From the NCBI GenBank assembly GCA_018679315.1, contig JAHHLF010000330.1, positions 1 through 8,813 of the forward strand: a stretch of DNA of 8,813 nt, written 5' to 3'. Both the position numbers and the translations under genes were made by a program. Each line of letters begins with the position of its first letter. Within the stretch, counting starts at the first letter, position 1. The notes under the pieces are model-generated. The model was given only the letters and a program-made list of their open reading frames with translations, ran no database searches and was not told the DNA's origin. Shown in pieces: positions 6,853 through 8,813 of this stretch. Source of the stretch: Bacteroidia bacterium. Its GTDB lineage: Bacteria; Bacteroidota; Bacteroidia; Flavobacteriales; Flavobacteriaceae.

Positions 6853-7791
6853 ATGTTCCATATTCGTTCGATATTAAATGGTATGCTCCTCATGTCAGTA
6901 GTCTTTCTTAGCGCACAGAATGAGAGTGCTTTGCAAAAATTGGGATACGCGGAGGATGCACGATTACTCATCATTCATGCAGACGATCTTGGCGTGACAC
7001 ATTCCGAAAATATGGCCAGTATAAAGGCCCTGGAAAGCAGCCCGGTTAATTCTGCGAGCATTATGGTGCCTTGTCCCTGGTTTCCTGAAATTGCGGCCTA
7101 TGCCCGCGATCATTCAGGGGTCGATTTCGGACTCCACCTCACCTTAAATGCAGAATGGAAGTACTATAAATGGGGACCTGTTAGCAGCAAAGACTCCGTG
7201 GCTTCCCTGGTCAATAGCGATGGATATTTCTATTCATTGGTAGATAGTTTGAATATGTTTGCCAAAGCCGATCAGGTAGAAACAGAACTTCGCAACCAGA
7301 TAACCAAGGCCTATAAAGCCGGTATTGATGTGACACACCTGGATGCGCACATGGGAGCCGCTGTAAGTACACCCCAAAACGTATTGGCCTATTTAAAGGT
7401 AGGCAAGGAATTTCAGCTGCCTGTCTTATTAGATAAGCGCATTCACGAGATCCCCTCTGAAGAAATAAAATCCATGATAGATGAGCGTACGCTTTTGATG
7501 GATGGCATTTATAGCGCCGGCCCTGAAGATTACAAAGGGGGAATGGCTGCATATTATGAAAAGGTATTCCGGGAATTGCCGGTTGGAATATCAAGCCTTC
7601 TCATCCACCTGGCCTATGATGATGAGGAGATGCAAGCAGTAACCATAGACCATCCGAATTGGGGTGCAGCCTGGCGGCAGGCCGATATGGATTTTTTCAC
7701 GAGTGATACCTGTAAACAGATCCTGGAAGAGGAGGGAATTACTTTGGTAAGTTGGAGGGAAATTCGCGATAAAATTACACGCGCCAAATAA
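6853..7791 (+). CDS. Exported YdjC/ChbG-family carbohydrate deacetylase
   Basis: Predicted metal-dependent deacetylase that removes acetyl groups from sugars. The characterised member ChbG acts on chitin oligosaccharides. The metal and catalytic positions are visible: D44-D45 in HADDLG, H95 in FGLHLTL, and H162 and H166 in THLDAH. The C-terminal stretch ending ITLVSWREI is the usual family ending. The frame is open upstream to 6760, but the ATG at 6853 gives a good cleavable signal peptide (residues 1-21, ending FLSAQ), so 312 residues is preferred over 343. ChbG of enterobacteria is cytoplasmic, so a signal peptide here points to work on oligosaccharides in the periplasm. The DUF1080 gene follows after 40 bases, implying an operon for breakdown of a modified glycoside. 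The acetylated substrate is unknown. The family assignment is strong; the substrate is inference. Confidence 0.87.
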   Translation: MFHIRSILNGMLLMSVVFLSAQNESALQKLGYAEDARLLIIHADDLGVTHSENMASIKALESSPVNSASIMVPCPWFPEIAAYARDHSGVDFGLHLTLNAEWKYYKWGPVSSKDSVASLVNSDGYFYSLVDSLNMFAKADQVETELRNQITKAYKAGIDVTHLDAHMGAAVSTPQNVLAYLKVGKEFQLPVLLDKRIHEIPSEEIKSMIDERTLLMDGIYSAGPEDYKGGMAAYYEKVFRELPVGISSLLIHLAYDDEEMQAVTIDHPNWGAAWRQADMDFFTSDTCKQILEEEGITLVSWREIRDKITRAK

Positions 7792-7831
7792 GAAAGAACA
7801 ATAGCATTACTAAAAAAATAAACGAAACAAT

Positions 7832-8455
7832 ATGAAAACAGTGTGCATCTTATTATTACTATCGCTAAGCCTCCAGGCCCAGGAGTGGACCTCGCTATAT
7901 AATGGGGAAAATCTCGATGGTTGGGAGCATGTAGGCCCAGGTAATTTCATTATAGAGGATGGGATCTTAAAGAGTCAGGGTGGCATGGGCCTCCTATGGT
8001 TTACGGGTCAAAAATTCACTAATGTTAAACTACGGGTCGTTTATAAAGGGGCCGATGAGAATAATGCAGGTGTCTTTATTCGAATTCCTGAAAAGCCCAC
8101 TGAAGCCTGGATGCCTGTGCATAAAGGATATGAAGTACAGATAGACGACAGGGAGGATGAATGGCATAAAACAGGGGTTTTATATTCTTTGACTAAGGCC
8201 AAGGCGAGTCCCGGCATACCAAAGGAGTGGAATACCATGGAAATAACCTTGCAGGGAGATAGAACTATCGTCCATGTCAACGGCATCTTAGTCACAGATT
8301 TTAAGGAAGGGGATCCAGTCCCAAAAAAGACATTGGAATATGAGCCCGACCGTGGACCCAGACCTGATGTCGGCTATATAGGAATTCAGAACCACGGAAT
8401 AAAAGATGTCATTGAATTCAAAGAGGTCAGTTATAAAAATATCGAGGATAAGTAA
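7832..8455 (+). CDS. Exported DUF1080 protein (3-keto-disaccharide hydrolase family)
   Basis: A 207-residue protein with a signal peptide ending LSLQAQ (residues 1-17) and no lipobox, so soluble in the periplasm or secreted. The rest is one concanavalin-like jelly-roll domain. Landmarks are LYNGENLDGWE (22-32), NAGVFIRIP (78-86), GYEVQIDD (99-106), TGVLYS (114-119), WNTMEITLQGDRTIVHVNG (133-151) and GYIGIQNHG (181-189). Family members have been shown to cleave 3-keto-glycosides made by a partner dehydrogenase. The gene lies 40 bases after the YdjC gene and 26 bases before a GMC oxidoreductase, a good match for that two-step chemistry. Many DUF1080 proteins are untested, so the exact reaction (hydrolysis or elimination) and the aglycone are not known. 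No anomalies in length or frame. Confidence 0.88.
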   Translation: MKTVCILLLLSLSLQAQEWTSLYNGENLDGWEHVGPGNFIIEDGILKSQGGMGLLWFTGQKFTNVKLRVVYKGADENNAGVFIRIPEKPTEAWMPVHKGYEVQIDDREDEWHKTGVLYSLTKAKASPGIPKEWNTMEITLQGDRTIVHVNGILVTDFKEGDPVPKKTLEYEPDRGPRPDVGYIGIQNHGIKDVIEFKEVSYKNIEDK

Positions 8456-8481
8456 AAGTGAATTAATTCCCGACAAGACTT

Positions 8482-8813
8482 ATGAAAAATGAATCGGATG
8501 TATTTGATGCCATTGTAATCGGCTCAGGCATTTCCGGAGGTTGGGCTGCCAAGGAATTATGTGAAAAAGGCCTGAAAACCCTGGTACTTGAAAGGGGCAG
8601 GCAGGTAGAACACAACAAGGATTATCCCACTGCCAACATGCATCCCTGGGATTTTAAATATCGAGGGGGGATGAGCAGGGAATTTTATGAGAAAAACCCG
8701 CTGATCACCAGGGCTGCAGGATTTGGTGCGGATACAGCACATTTTTTTGTAGAAGACAAAGACCATCCCTATGTGCAGGAAAAACCCTTTGATTGGATCC
8801 GGGGCTATCAGGT
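8482..8813 (+). CDS. GMC-family flavin oxidoreductase, N-terminal part (cut by window edge)
   Basis: The first 110 residues of an FAD-dependent oxidoreductase are present and the frame is open to the end of the window. The dinucleotide-binding motif is G14-S-G16-I-S-G19-G20, after a beta strand (DAIVIGSG). E37 in LVLERGR is the residue expected to hold the FAD ribose. W105-IRGYQV at the edge begins the next conserved FAD block of the family. The sequence resembles the large subunit of gluconate 2-dehydrogenase-like or glucoside 3-dehydrogenase-like enzymes. These oxidise a sugar hydroxyl and often have a small Tat-exported subunit. No signal peptide is visible here, so export would depend on such a partner. 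The gene follows the DUF1080 gene by 26 bases, so the two are likely co-transcribed. The missing C-terminal part holds the active-site His/Asn pair and cannot be judged. Confidence 0.87.
   Translation, partial: MKNESDVFDAIVIGSGISGGWAAKELCEKGLKTLVLERGRQVEHNKDYPTANMHPWDFKYRGGMSREFYEKNPLITRAAGFGADTAHFFVEDKDHPYVQEKPFDWIRGYQ

Overview
The window looks like chromosomal DNA of a member of the Bacteroidota, most likely a marine-type Flavobacteriaceae. The evidence is the AT-leaning sequence, AT-rich leaders without clear Shine-Dalgarno sites, many short lipoprotein signals, and the gene families present (NylB-like serine hydrolase, FG-GAP proteins, exported YdjC and DUF1080 proteins, two-subunit-type GMC oxidoreductase). 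No tRNA, rRNA, CRISPR array, insertion sequence or phage gene was seen. The genus cannot be named from the sequence alone.

Layout, left to right. Positions 1-143 hold no assignable gene. A serine hydrolase of the class C beta-lactamase/NylB type (144-1472, minus) is transcribed away from three plus-strand lipoprotein genes: a protein joining a monohaem cytochrome c-like segment to FG-GAP/VCBS repeats (1539-3038), an N-acetylmuramoyl-L-alanine amidase of the Amidase_2 family (3128-3790), and, one base later, an M14 zinc carboxypeptidase (3792-5282). Facing them on the minus strand are a VWA-domain lipoprotein (5659-6753) and, downstream of it, a 55-residue single-span membrane protein (5348-5515). 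The latter ends at a strong minus-strand intrinsic terminator (5281-5310). To the right, a plus-strand operon begins with an exported YdjC/ChbG-like deacetylase (6853-7791), continues with an exported DUF1080 (3-keto-disaccharide hydrolase family) protein (7832-8455), and runs into a GMC flavin oxidoreductase (from 8482) cut by the window edge.

How the genes may work together. Every complete gene encodes a protein predicted to leave the cytoplasm or sit in a membrane, and four are lipoproteins, so this is an envelope-function region. The amidase and peptidase may act in turn on cell-wall peptides. The right-hand operon fits oxidative cleavage of glycosides: the GMC enzyme would oxidise a sugar at C3, the DUF1080 protein would cleave the 3-keto-glycoside, and the YdjC protein would remove acetyl groups. 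The substrate is unknown. The most easily overlooked items are the small membrane protein with its terminator and the haem/FG-GAP fusion. Nothing here is clearly a new defence or mobile system.
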